The notes: generated by a model not told the origin, from the sequence alone. Shown: positions 36,339 to 45,143, counted from the first letter of the stretch. The stretch: 64,000 nucleotides of DNA from Niallia nealsonii (GCF_002835805.1 NZ_PISE01000046.1:1-64000); one strand, 5' to 3'. Made by a program: numbers and translations.

Positions 36339-36854
36339 TTACTTGTTTTCAAAAAACTTAGCAAGCTCAGCAAGACGGGGATCAATTTTATCCTGTTTAT
36401 CTTGCTCTTGAATCACTTCCCAATCATGACCAGATTGAGGAGCACCTTCTTCTTTGCTATCTTCACAGAAAACTTGCATAGGTACTTCAAGCAAAAGGAT
36501 TTCTTCTATGATTGGCATTAAGTCAATCACATCACCATTTACTTGATGAACTTCCTCTACATCTGTTTCATATTCGGAAACCTTTAAGAGAAAAGTTTCT
36601 GTTGTTTCAACATTAATTGGATAATCCACGTCTACTAAAGTACGAGAGCAAGGCAATACTAAGGACCCTTTGATTTGCAAATGAAAAGTCACTTTTGTCG
36701 AATCAATATCTGTACGACCTAGTAGATGAATCGGCGACACCTTTCTAATCGATGGGTCGACTTTTCTAATACTGTCTAAGTCTACATTTATCGTTTCATC
36801 AATTGGGTATCCCTTACTTCGATATTTTTGTAACTGGCTTAACGTCCATTTCAT
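36339..36854 (-). CDS. ylbN: YceD family protein YlbN (DUF177)
   Basis: A 171-residue member of the YceD/DUF177 family, nearly always next to rpmF; in E. coli and plants it is linked to 23S rRNA maturation or accumulation. Conserved LHLQIKGSLVLPCSRTLVDVDYPI-like central block (read in parts), the acidic EVHQVNGDVIDLMPIIEEILLLEVPM region and the C-terminal LAELAKFF are all here. ATG 36854 follows GAGGTGAT. A near-perfect sigma-A promoter lies 30 bases upstream. Confidence 0.95.
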   Translation of the reverse strand: MKWTLSQLQKYRSKGYPIDETINVDLDSIRKVDPSIRKVSPIHLLGRTDIDSTKVTFHLQIKGSLVLPCSRTLVDVDYPINVETTETFLLKVSEYETDVEEVHQVNGDVIDLMPIIEEILLLEVPMQVFCEDSKEEGAPQSGHDWEVIQEQDKQDKIDPRLAELAKFFENK

Positions 36855-36881
36855 ATATATCACCTCAAGGCAACAAAGGTA

Positions 36882-36910
36882 ATTATAGCTTTCATATAAT
36901 TATTTGTCAA
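36882..36910 (-). promoter_or_regulatory. Consensus sigma-A promoter of ylbN-rpmF
   Basis: Minus-strand TTGACA (36905-36910), a 17-bp spacer and TATAAT (36882-36887): an exact match to the sigma-A consensus, fitting strong growth-linked expression. The rest of the roughly 370-base gap to tmcAL shows no other feature. Confidence 0.92.
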
Positions 36911-37226
36911 TATTTTTTCTTTACAGTCTAAATGTTAGTTTTTAATGTATTAAATACATTCTTATTTATTGTACCCATAATAGGAAAAATTGCAAGTCTA
37001 CTGTTTTTCAGCTAATATTTATGGGAAATGAGACTCGATTATTGGATTTGTTTTTTTAAAATAAACCAATCTCCTAAAATTTACTTCGCTAAACTAGCTT
37101 CTTGTTTGGACTTCCTGTATTCTATTTTTAGCAGATTTGCATATATTTAACCATTTCTTCACATCACCCGCAACTAATTATTGCAAAAAATAAATAAACA
37201 GTACTATTAAAAAAAGGAGAATGTAC

Positions 37227-38438
37227 ATGAAAGCCGTTGGTGTAATTGTCGAATACAATCCACTACATAATGGACATTTATATCATATACAAAAAGCAAA
37301 AGAATTAACCAATGCAGATATTGTGATTGCTGTGATGAGCGGTCCTTTTCTACAAAGAGGAGAACCTGCTGTTGTTTCCAAATGGCACCGGGCAGATATG
37401 GCCTTGCAGCATGGAATAGATCTTGTCATTGAACTTCCTTATGCCTTTGCCACACAACATGCTGAAATATTCGCTTATGGTGCAGTTCGTCTCCTTGATA
37501 GCCTCAGATGCGACTATATATGTTTTGGAAGTGAATCAGGGGATATTCAATCATTTTACAATGCTTATTCTCTCCTTGAAGAGAATAAAACAAATTACGA
37601 ACAGTGGTTAAAAGCTTTTATGACTGAAGGAAATAGTTATCCTAAGGCTGCCTCCCTTGCGTTTTTGCAGCTGACAGAAAAGAAAACGGCTATGCTAGAT
37701 TTAAGTAAACCAAATAATATGTTAGGATTTCAATATGTAAAAGCAGTTTGTTCACTTAAGCTAGCTATCCAATTAGTCACCATAGCCCGCAAAGACGCCA
37801 ATTATCATGATACATATTTTTCTTCTGAAACCATCGCAAGTGCTACTAGTATTCGCAAACAGCTCTTTGATGCAAAAAGTGGAATAGAAACAATCACATC
37901 CTATATTCCTACACATACAAACGCTATTCTACAAGCATTCCAAATGGAATACGGAGTTTATATGCAATGGGAAAATTATTGGCCTTATTTAAAATTCCGT
38001 TTGCTGCAAATAAAAGCAAACGAATTGTCCGGCATATACGAAGTGGAAGAAGGATTGGAACATCGATTGCTTGCTAGTATTCAAAAAGCAGATTCTTTTC
38101 ATCATTTTTTAACATTAGTGAAAACAAAACGATATACTTGGACAAGGTTACAGCGCATTTGCACTCATGTCTTAACTAATACAAAAAAAACGGATATAAA
38201 AGAAATGTCAGAACCCACTTATATTCGCCTATTAGGAAGTACAGCTAGTGGGAGACTTTATTTAAAAGAAAAGAAAAAAAACTTTCTTCTTCCTGTTGTA
38301 AGCAAACTATCTAGTTTTCAGAATCAGCAAATCGCATTGGACAGTAAAGCAGCCGCCATTTATTCGCTGGGGGCCCCACTTTCGTTTCAGCAAAAATTAA
38401 CAAAATTAGAATATAGCCAGCCGCCTATTATGAAATAA
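37227..38438 (+). CDS. tmcAL: tRNA(Met) cytidine acetate ligase TmcAL
   Basis: ATP-dependent enzyme making N4-acetylcytidine at the wobble base of elongator tRNA-Met. The 403-residue product has the nucleotidyltransferase-like VGVIVEYNPLHNGH with HNGH at 14-17, AVMSGPFLQRGEPAVVSKW, and IASATSIRKQL with the ATP-binding site. ATG 37227 is 6 bases after AAAGGAGA; the ATG two codons upstream touches the ribosome binding site. Known as ylbM in B. subtilis. Confidence 0.95.
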   Translation: MKAVGVIVEYNPLHNGHLYHIQKAKELTNADIVIAVMSGPFLQRGEPAVVSKWHRADMALQHGIDLVIELPYAFATQHAEIFAYGAVRLLDSLRCDYICFGSESGDIQSFYNAYSLLEENKTNYEQWLKAFMTEGNSYPKAASLAFLQLTEKKTAMLDLSKPNNMLGFQYVKAVCSLKLAIQLVTIARKDANYHDTYFSSETIASATSIRKQLFDAKSGIETITSYIPTHTNAILQAFQMEYGVYMQWENYWPYLKFRLLQIKANELSGIYEVEEGLEHRLLASIQKADSFHHFLTLVKTKRYTWTRLQRICTHVLTNTKKTDIKEMSEPTYIRLLGSTASGRLYLKEKKKNFLLPVVSKLSSFQNQQIALDSKAAAIYSLGAPLSFQQKLTKLEYSQPPIMK

Positions 38439-38503
38439 GGGAACAAAATTTTTAAATTTATCGATAGAGAAATTAATTTGCCGCTGTCTGAAACTTTATT
38501 TAT

Positions 38504-38551
38504 AAAAAGGAAAGCAGGAGAGACTTACATTATCTCCTGCTTTCCTTTTTT
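38504..38551. terminator. Bidirectional terminator tmcAL / ylbK
   Basis: Long stem AAAAAGGAAAGCAGGAGA (38504-38521) / TCTCCTGCTTTCCTTTTT (38532-38549), between convergent genes, with T runs on both strands. Confidence 0.92.
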
Positions 38552-38564
38552 CAGAACTATAGCT

Positions 38565-39356
38565 TTAAACACCATTTTTCAGCTCCCAATCTTTTATCAT
38601 TTTTTTTATATTGCCCATTTGTTTTCTTGTTTCTTCTTCACCAAGTTCAATGATTTTCTCTAGATTAGTAAATGCTTTGCTATTAAACATTTCAACAGGA
38701 GGACGAATCATAAAATCACTGGCTATTTCTCTGCTATTCACCAATTCCATTTGAATAATATCAAGGCTTCTCATAATCACATCATAAATCGAGTTAATTT
38801 CCGCTGTTATATTTACATTCGCAACATCGACCGCAATAATTAAATCAGCTCCCATTTCTTTGACAACAGAAACTGGTACACGATCTATAACGCCGCCATC
38901 TACAAGAAGGCGGCCATCAATTTTTTCAGGAATAAAAATCCCTGGGATGGAAATGCTTGCTCGAACTGCTTCTGCAACGGGACCTTTTGAAAACACAACT
39001 TTTTCCCCTGATAATAAGTCTGTCGTGACAATGGATACAGGAATATCCAATTCTTCTATATTTTTCCCGAATGTGAATAAACGAATCATTTCCTTTACTT
39101 TATTGCCAGCAATAAATCCCATTTTCGGCACGGTAAAATCTAAAAAATATTTTCGTTTAAAAAATTTAGATAAATCATATAATCGCTCTATATCTAATCC
39201 CGCTCCGTAAAGTGTTGCAATAATAGATCCAATACTGCTTCCAGCAATAAAGTCTATTGGTATATTCTCTTCTGTTAAAACTTTTATTACACCAATATGA
39301 GCAAACCCTCTTGCACCGCCTGACCCCAACGCTAACCCTATTTTTGGAGGCCCCAT
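38565..39356 (-). CDS. ylbK: Patatin-like phospholipase family protein YlbK
   Basis: Serine lipid hydrolase of the RssA/patatin type. The 263-residue product has the oxyanion loop GSGGARGFAHIGV, nucleophile motif GSSIGS (about 41-46) and the DGG motif (DGGVIDRVPV) providing the catalytic Asp. Substrate unknown. It lies next to ylbJ and tmcAL as in B. subtilis, but ylbL, which would lie between ylbK and ylbM, is missing. Confidence 0.93.
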   Translation of the reverse strand: MGPPKIGLALGSGGARGFAHIGVIKVLTEENIPIDFIAGSSIGSIIATLYGAGLDIERLYDLSKFFKRKYFLDFTVPKMGFIAGNKVKEMIRLFTFGKNIEELDIPVSIVTTDLLSGEKVVFSKGPVAEAVRASISIPGIFIPEKIDGRLLVDGGVIDRVPVSVVKEMGADLIIAVDVANVNITAEINSIYDVIMRSLDIIQMELVNSREIASDFMIRPPVEMFNSKAFTNLEKIIELGEEETRKQMGNIKKMIKDWELKNGV

Positions 39357-39687
39357 TCCTCTTTCCCCCTCTCCATTTTTATTTAAAGATATCTTGATAT
39401 ACTGGGATACACCTTCTATTTTAAGTCTTTAAAAAGGGTCCATCATCGAAAATATTTTCTCCTCGCCTTATCTTAAAAACACCTTTGCATATCAATCTTA
39501 TGGTCTTTTTTTTTTAGATATGAGTATATTGAAGGATAGGGAGATAAATAGGACGAGGTCAACTTAGATAAACGAAAAAATAACAGGTATATTTGCTTCT
39601 ATTTTTTATTATGCACTATACTACGTTTATTTCGTTCTTTTTGGCACTACTTATAAAATCATTTCACTAAAAAGGAGGGGTCCTTAT
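39357..39687. other. Divergent gap ylbK-ylbJ
   Basis: About 330 AT-rich bases between divergent genes. ylbJ is under sigma-E in B. subtilis, but I find no motif here that convincingly fits the sigma-E consensus. No hairpin or frame of note. Confidence 0.5.
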
Positions 39688-40908
39688 TTGTACCGTTCAA
39701 AAATAAAAACCATTATGTTGGCCTTATCTGCATCTCTTTTGGCATTTGCCTTAATAGCCTTTCCTGCTGTTGCAGTAGACGCATCCAAAAAAGGGCTTAA
39801 TACTTGGTGGACCATCGTATTTCCATCCTTGCTGCCCTTTTTGATTCTTTCAGAAATAATGATTGGATTTGGCGTTGTCCGTTTCCTAGGTGTATTATTA
39901 GAGCCTTTGATGCGACCCCTTTTTCGGGTTCCGGGAGTTGGAGGGTTTGTCTGGGCAATGGGAATGGTATCCGGATTTCCAACGGGGGCAAAATTAACGG
40001 CTAGGCTAAGAGAAGAAAAACAATTAACAAAAATAGAAGCAGAAAGGCTTGCTTCCTTTTCCAATGCTTCTAACCCCATGTTTATTATCGGCGCTGTATC
40101 TGCTGCTTTTTTTCATAATCCGAAATTAGGTTTTTTGCTGGCATTTGCCCATTATTTAGCGAATTTTACAGTTGGCATTTGTATGAGGTTTTATGGTAGC
40201 AAAGATGAAAAGAAAAAAGTAGAAAAAATCAGGAGACCTTCTTTGCGCAGAGCATTAACAGAGCTGCATCATACCCGCCTAAAGGATAAGCGGCCTATTG
40301 GAAAACTTCTTGGCGATGCCGTCAGTTCTTCTATCCAATCTCTTCTTATGGTCGGTGGATTTATTATTCTTTTTTCCGTCATCAATCGTCTGTTATTCCA
40401 CCTACATATTACATCTTTTTTCGCACAATTTCTCCAGTCTTTTTTTCAGTTATTTAATTTTTCAGACGATTTAAGCATACCTTTTATTGCGGGAATTTTT
40501 GAAATCACACTAGGCAGCAAACTAACAAGTGATGCAGAATCAGCCACCCTGATGCATAAGGCAGTTATTACAAGCTTTATCCTCGGTTTTAGCGGCTTAA
40601 GCGTACAAGCACAAGTAGCAAGTATCCTTGCACAAACAGATATCCGCTTTAAACCATTTTTCTTTGCAAGAATTTTGCAAGCTTTATTTGCATGCTTTTA
40701 TACATTTCTTTCATGGGACTTTTTCGTCAAGTATTTTTTTACTTCAGAAAAGCCAGTAATGGCAGTTCCTGATTTATTAGGAAGTTCTTCTTCATTCATA
40801 CAAGCAGCTTTTGAAAAATTATCGACTGTCGGTCCTGCATTTACCATTGGTTGTTTACTGCTTTATTGTTTTATATTGCTAGGGCGCATGAAAAACAGAA
40901 CGGTATAG
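39688..40908 (+). CDS. ylbJ: Sporulation integral membrane protein YlbJ
   Basis: A 406-residue polytopic protein with about eight membrane segments and a nucleoside-recognition (Gate) domain, seen in GVVRFLGVLLEPLMRPLFR, VSGFPTGAKLTARLR and FEITLGSKLTSD. In B. subtilis YlbJ is needed for heat-resistant spores. The TTG start at 39688 follows AAAGGAGGGG by 7 bases. It reads opposite to its neighbours ylbK and coaD. Confidence 0.95.
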   Translation: MYRSKIKTIMLALSASLLAFALIAFPAVAVDASKKGLNTWWTIVFPSLLPFLILSEIMIGFGVVRFLGVLLEPLMRPLFRVPGVGGFVWAMGMVSGFPTGAKLTARLREEKQLTKIEAERLASFSNASNPMFIIGAVSAAFFHNPKLGFLLAFAHYLANFTVGICMRFYGSKDEKKKVEKIRRPSLRRALTELHHTRLKDKRPIGKLLGDAVSSSIQSLLMVGGFIILFSVINRLLFHLHITSFFAQFLQSFFQLFNFSDDLSIPFIAGIFEITLGSKLTSDAESATLMHKAVITSFILGFSGLSVQAQVASILAQTDIRFKPFFFARILQALFACFYTFLSWDFFVKYFFTSEKPVMAVPDLLGSSSSFIQAAFEKLSTVGPAFTIGCLLLYCFILLGRMKNRTV

Positions 40909-40911
40909 GAA

Positions 40912-40940
40912 AATCCCCCGTCCATCTTGAACGGGGGATT
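40912..40940 (+). terminator. Terminator of ylbJ
   Basis: Stem AATCCCCCGT / ACGGGGGATT with loop CCATCTTGA right after the ylbJ stop. No long T run follows directly, because an inserted element begins here; a near-copy with TTTTTT is at 41089-41112. Confidence 0.65.
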
Positions 40941-41112
40941 AAGGCTGTTGACAAACGCCCGCTTTCTTTGTTGCTCGCCTTGTTCGGATGCTCATTACCT
41001 ACCTTGGTAACTCCGCGCCTCGAAATGCAGACGTTTTCAATCAGCCTGAAAGTATACATTTTTGATTTTATCTACACTCTGAAACCCTGTCCATCTTGAA
41101 CGGAGGATTTTT
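40919..41112. repeat. MITE-like element between two copies of a terminator hairpin
   Basis: A 22-base sequence (GTCCATCTTGAACGG and GGATT at its core) occurs at 40919-40940 and again at 41089-41110, 170 bases apart. Between them is a GC-richer segment with imperfect terminal inverted repeats, GGCTGTTGACAAACG (40943-40957) and CGTTTTCAATCAGCC (about 41032-41046), 12 of 15 matching. An inner stem TTACC / GGTAA lies around 41000. It looks like a short non-coding mobile element that landed in, or duplicated, the ylbJ terminator. Confidence 0.6.
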
Positions 41113-41121
41113 TATGTATCA

Positions 41122-41619
<498 letters not shown>

Positions 41620-42186
41620 TTATTCCTCCACCCAAGATGTAAAATGATAAATAGAAACAGCAATAATCCCATATTTTTCATATTTTACTTGTTCTAGACG
41701 ACCAACGTTTTTTGAAAGAACGATATCAGAGCTATGCTCACAAACAATAACTCCATCTGCGTTAAGTAGTTGTTCCTTCTCGATTGTAGAAAGTAGCTGC
41801 TCTAATTGCTGAAGCTTATACGGTGGATCCAAAAAAATGTAATCAAAGCTGCGCTCTCTTTTAATGAGTGCCTTTATTGCCCTATTCGCATCATTTCGGT
41901 ATATTTCTGCTTTATCTTCTAATTTGCATGCAGCAAGATTATCTTTTATTGTAGCAATTGCTTTTCCTTCTCTATCAACAAACACTACCTGCTCTAAGCC
42001 TCTGCTTAAGCCTTCAATTCCAAGCCCGCCGCTGCCTGCAAATAAATCCAAGGCAATGCCTCCTCTGAAATAGGGGCCAATCATATTAAATATTGCTTCT
42101 TTTACTTTATCCGTTGTCGGTCTAGTAGAATTTCCTGGGACTGCTTTTAACGGAATTCCTTTATTTTCTCCAGAAACTACTCTCAT
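41620..42186 (-). CDS. rsmD: 16S rRNA (guanine-966-N2)-methyltransferase RsmD
   Basis: SAM-dependent rRNA methyltransferase, 188 residues. Motifs are RPTTDKVKEAIFNMI, DLFAGSGGLGIEGLSRG for SAM binding and the catalytic DPPY (in IFLDPPYKL). I use ATG 42186 (MRVVSGENKG), preceded by GGTGAT; GTG 42198 overlaps that site. Called ylbH in B. subtilis. Confidence 0.95.
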   Translation of the reverse strand: MRVVSGENKGIPLKAVPGNSTRPTTDKVKEAIFNMIGPYFRGGIALDLFAGSGGLGIEGLSRGLEQVVFVDREGKAIATIKDNLAACKLEDKAEIYRNDANRAIKALIKRERSFDYIFLDPPYKLQQLEQLLSTIEKEQLLNADGVIVCEHSSDIVLSKNVGRLEQVKYEKYGIIAVSIYHFTSWVEE

Positions 42187-42239
42187 TGTAATCACCACTA
42201 TACTTTTAATAAATAAACTATTTATTCTTATTAGAAATC

Positions 42240-42293
42240 TTAATTTTTATATTGCGCAGCAATAAAAACTGTCAATAAATCTTTAACTTTCAC
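42240..42293 (-). CDS. Possible 17-residue leader peptide upstream of rsmD
   Basis: GTG 42293 follows GGGGAGG by 5 bases and opens a 17-codon frame (MKVKDLLTVFIAAQYKN) ending 54 bases before rsmD. A promoter-like TTGGCT, 17 bp, TAGGAT precedes it closely. No attenuation structure is obvious, and this may be chance. Confidence 0.2.
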   Translation of the reverse strand: MKVKDLLTVFIAAQYKN

Positions 42294-42379
42294 TTTATCC
42301 TCCCCTATCCTACCATAAACAAAGTGTACAGCCAATATTCTTTCGACTTTAAAAATGATTCCGTTATTAAACAAGCATT

Positions 42380-42595
42380 TTTCATCACGCAGTAACGGGC
42401 TTTTTCCCCCTAAGGGATGATAAGAGAAAATGAGAAATCTAGGTGGGGAGAAACTTGCTGAGTAAAAGCGTGATATAAAAGTACACAGACTATACAACGT
42501 CTGTGTGAGCTATACCATAGGCCTCAAGCTATAAACAAGCAGTGGAGAACGTGAAAAACCTCCACTGATTGTTTGTTTCACTTTATCTGGCTTAA
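42380..42595 (-). repeat. Dispersed repeat family, copy C (most complete)
   Basis: Read on the minus strand: head ATAAAGTGAAAC (42584-42595), stem-loop CAGTGGAGG / CTCCACTG (about 42540-42578), second stem ACACAGAC / GTCTGTGT (about 42483-42509), the shared block CCACCTAGATTTCTCATTTT (about 42429-42448) and a tail GGGAAAAAGCCCGTTACTG. This order of parts defines the family. An 85-codon frame overlaps it and is not a gene. Confidence 0.65.
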
Positions 42596-42646
42596 CTTTT
42601 AAAATGAACATTTATTTGCTCAGCATTCTAAAAAAAAAATTAAAAT

Positions 42647-42674
42647 GTATAAGAACCCGTTCATTGGCAATACT
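42647..42674 (+). promoter_or_regulatory. Sigma-F-type promoter of csfG
   Basis: GTATA (42647-42651), a 14-bp spacer and GGCAATACT (42666-42674). It matches GYATA / GGnnAnAnT and is almost the same as the sigG promoter in this window. Confidence 0.75.
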
Positions 42675-42680
42675 GTAATC

Positions 42681-42836
42681 AACAGCATCTAATAAGAGGA
42701 TGTTGTTGCCAACCGCGGAGAAGACTTACGTTTCCCCATAAGTTCTTCCTCCGGTTTCTCCTCTCCCTTTACCTTCTTTCCTTTTTTGAAGGATATAGAA
42801 GGAACCTGTAAGCACTATTGCTTGCAGGTTTTTTTA
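42681..42836 (+). ncRNA. csfG: CsfG sporulation small RNA
   Basis: A plus-strand transcript of about 155 nt is predicted between rsmD and ylbG, where CsfG, a sigma-F/sigma-G controlled RNA conserved in endospore formers, lies in B. subtilis (from memory of the literature). Visible are hairpin CAACAGCATC / GATGTTGTTG (42680-42708), a second stem CGGAGAAGACTTA / TAAGTTCTTCCTCCG (42715-42753), a long single-stranded pyrimidine-rich tract (42754-42790, CTCCTCTCCCTTT core) and the terminator AACCTGTAAGCA / TGCTTGCAGGTT (42803-42830) with T7. Start site is estimated from the promoter. Function is unknown; the C/U tract suggests pairing with purine-rich ribosome binding sites. Confidence 0.8.
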
Positions 42837-42845
42837 TGCATAAAA

Positions 42846-42872
42846 AAAGCAAAGGGTTCTCTCCTTCGCTTT
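42846..42872 (-). terminator. Terminator of ylbF-ylbG
   Basis: AAAGCGAAGG / CCTTTGCTTT stem on the minus strand with TTTTTTTA after it. It overlaps the ylbG stop codon and lies back to back with the csfG terminator. Confidence 0.8.
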
Positions 42873-43146
42873 ATATGCCCATTTTATAATCATATTCTTT
42901 CGCTTTATCTGGTTTAGAATTTTCAAACTCTACTTTCAAATATGGTTTATAAGATGGTTCCACTTTTTTTACATAAGAATAGGTATTGATTTTTGCCATT
43001 ATTTGTTCTACCTCCTCTTGATTTGTGTAAATAACCACATATTTTAATCTTTTGGATATATAGTGAACATTTCCAAATCTTCTTAATGTTTTAGCTTGTT
43101 TTAACGAGTATAACCAAACAATAATTCCTTGTCTTTGCCCCAACAT
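42871..43146 (-). CDS. ylbG: UPF0298 protein YlbG (DUF2129)
   Basis: A 91-residue protein with the DUF2129 pattern: [40 protein letters not shown] and [16 protein letters not shown]. It is conserved next to ylbF in Bacilli, with unknown function. Start ATG follows GGAGATATA. No domain of known activity is visible. Confidence 0.92.
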   Translation of the reverse strand: MLGQRQGIIVWLYSLKQAKTLRRFGNVHYISKRLKYVVIYTNQEEVEQIMAKINTYSYVKKVEPSYKPYLKVEFENSKPDKAKEYDYKMGI

Positions 43147-43397
43147 GTTATATCTCCTTCATCTATTTCTATATTTTGCATTTATCCTGCCATATCATCA
43201 ATAGAAAACCAGAATAGGTTACTATTATGATTTATGTACTTTTATCCATTTAATACCTTTTTTATCAGCTGCTGTATATCAAACTTATTGGTTTCTCTCT
43301 AAAAAGATCAGGCAAACAACTTAACTTATTAAACCTTAACTGAAATATAAAAAATGGCGGCGATAGCTTTGTATATATGCTTTCGCCACCCTTTATT

Positions 43398-43847
43398 TTA
43401 GGCAGAACAACTGCAGCCGCCGCCGCTTCCGCATCCTCCAGAACTACAGCCAGAAATTTCATCAAAAAATGGATTGCCTGTGGGAACTTTTACATATTCC
43501 GATACAGACCGGCCAATTATAACACTTATTTCATCAAGGAGCTTTTGCAGGTTATTTTCTGCCACTTTAAACGCAGCTACATGATGATCAAGATCCATTT
43601 CCCTCTTCAGCACTCGAATGTCCATCATTACCCTTTTATATTCAGGATGATATTTGCCGAAACGCTGAACTTCTTCATACAGGTCCTTCATTTCATTAAA
43701 ACGAAGAATTTTTTGCTGTGTCTTTTTGTTTGTATTTAAATTGGACAAACAAATACGATATTGTTCTGCAACATCTGACTCTACAATCATTTCAGCAATT
43801 GCCTCTGCTTCTTCTTGAATAAGAATTATTTCAGTTGTAGCAAGCAC
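43398..43847 (-). CDS. ylbF: YlbF, subunit of the Y-complex (RNase Y regulator)
   Basis: A 149-residue helical protein of the YlbF/YmcA family; with YmcA and YaaT it forms the Fe-S Y-complex that steers RNase Y and promotes competence and sporulation. Core RFGKYHPEYKRVM, VPTGNPFFDEISG and a Cys-rich end (CSSGGCGSGGGCSCSA) that can carry an iron-sulfur cluster. I chose GTG 43847: GGAGGTGAG lies 7 bases ahead. A TTG at 43865 is inside the ribosome binding site. The gene is about 250 bases upstream of ylbG. Confidence 0.94.
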   Translation of the reverse strand: MLATTEIILIQEEAEAIAEMIVESDVAEQYRICLSNLNTNKKTQQKILRFNEMKDLYEEVQRFGKYHPEYKRVMMDIRVLKREMDLDHHVAAFKVAENNLQKLLDEISVIIGRSVSEYVKVPTGNPFFDEISGCSSGGCGSGGGCSCSA

Positions 43848-43921
43848 GTATCCGCTCACCTCCAACTATATTTTACTTGAAATGGCTGGGAAAGAAAAGG
43901 CTTGAGTTTTTTTAAACGGCA

Positions 43922-44371
43922 TTATTGAATAGTCACTGTAAATTCTTCACTTAGATGGTAAGGTTTATTATTGACATTTACTGCTTCTACCACTAGCTTA
44001 TGTTTTCCTATAGACAAGTCCCTCACTACAAATGCAGCAGAGTGGTACTCACTTACTAATCGACCATCTACTTTTAACAATAGCTTCGCTTGTTTTTTTG
44101 TACTATTTTCCCGAAATGATAAAGAATTTAATTTGCATTCAATGAACACAGAGCGCCCTCTTACAACATGATGCACTGTTATTTCTTGTTGATTAAGAGA
44201 AACTGCTGATGCTTGTACTGCATGGGAGAAAGAATATCTATTTATTGCTGACTCCTTTTGAGACTTTACGTCCTTATCTGGAATGTCATGACTGCAGGCA
44301 GTAAAAAGAAGCAAGACAGGGATACTGTTCAATAGTAGTTTTTTCAATAAGAACACTCCTGAAAATTTCAT
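43922..44371 (-). CDS. Putative lipoprotein of unknown function
   Basis: A 149-residue protein with a lipoprotein signal peptide: positive start, hydrophobic core at about 12-24 and lipobox LFTAC with the modified Cys at 26. The remainder is beta-rich with KLLLKVDGRLVSEYHSAAF and LSIGKHKLVVEAVN, resembling an Ig-like or beta-sandwich fold. It lies between ylbF and ylbE, where B. subtilis has no gene I can recall. I do not recognise a family. Confidence 0.75.
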   Translation of the reverse strand: MKFSGVFLLKKLLLNSIPVLLLFTACSHDIPDKDVKSQKESAINRYSFSHAVQASAVSLNQQEITVHHVVRGRSVFIECKLNSLSFRENSTKKQAKLLLKVDGRLVSEYHSAAFVVRDLSIGKHKLVVEAVNVNNKPYHLSEEFTVTIQ

Positions 44372-44463
44372 TTTTTGTTAGTATTCTCTGCAGTGCCCCT
44401 TTTTACTCTTTCCTGTACAATTTCTATTTTTGTAAAAAAATAAAAATTTTAACATGTTAGTGT

Positions 44464-44703
44464 TTAAGATTGTGCATTCATTGCTTGAAACATGCTGACC
44501 ATCATGGAAGCCATTTGTACACCATTTGAAAATTTTGCAATATGGTCAGGAATTGTTTTTTTATAGTAATGTAAGGAAGCTATTTCAAATGCTTCTAGCT
44601 CATTAGGGTTGCGGCTTAATTCTCGATACCACTGTGGCTGTTCGCGAATAAACCTCTGCAATTCTGGATTTTGAGAAATATACTCTTTAATCGTCGATCG
44701 CAT
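44464..44703 (-). CDS. ylbE: YlbE-like protein
   Basis: A 79-residue protein matching YlbE: EYISQNPELQRFIREQPQWYRELSRNP, read in parts, then LHYYKKTIPDHIAKFSNGVQ and MASMMVSMFQAM. Function unknown. It lies 14 bases after ylbD and is co-transcribed with it. Confidence 0.92.
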   Translation of the reverse strand: MRSTIKEYISQNPELQRFIREQPQWYRELSRNPNELEAFEIASLHYYKKTIPDHIAKFSNGVQMASMMVSMFQAMNAQS

Positions 44704-44717
44704 CCGTTAACACATCC

Positions 44718-45143
44718 TTAATCTTGACGGAATGAAAAAGGTCCTGAGGGCTTTTTCTCTCCACTCGTTTTATTGGAACTTTTAGCGGTTGTGCCGCCAG
44801 CTGAAAATTGAGAAATAACTCCTTGAATGGTCCCTAGTGCTTGATTTAGATTAGCAATATATCCTTGAAGCTGATTTTGGTCCATATTTTTAATCGAGTC
44901 CATCACTGTAGACATCCATACTGACTTACTGGAATTAGCATTATCTGTTGATTTTTCCTTTGCTTGTATTGGTTCACTTCTATAGTTGTCCCAACGAGCA
45001 TCTTCTTCTCCCAACAAATACCATTCCTCAAATAGCTCCTGCCAACTTGATTTTCCTATTCGTACTTCCTGTATAATTTTCGGATTGACCTTCACGAATG
45101 TTTTAAATTGTTCTACAGAAGGATGAAGTTTTTTATTTGCCAT
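44718..45143 (-). CDS. ylbD: YlbD-like spore coat-associated protein
   Basis: A 141-residue protein starting MANKKLHPSVEQFKTFVK, then VRIGKSSWQELFEEWYLLGEEDARW, features of YlbD. B. subtilis YlbD is annotated as a putative coat protein under mother-cell control. The C-terminal part holds a helix (IKNMDQNQLQGYIANLNQAL) and a Ser/Lys-rich tail. It is directly upstream of ylbE. Confidence 0.92.
   Translation of the reverse strand: MANKKLHPSVEQFKTFVKVNPKIIQEVRIGKSSWQELFEEWYLLGEEDARWDNYRSEPIQAKEKSTDNANSSKSVWMSTVMDSIKNMDQNQLQGYIANLNQALGTIQGVISQFSAGGTTAKSSNKTSGEKKPSGPFSFRQD

Noticed and set aside
42240-42497. 85-codon minus-strand frame upstream of rsmD
   Set aside because: Its first part lies inside repeat copy C and its residues look random; no good ribosome binding site for the ATG.
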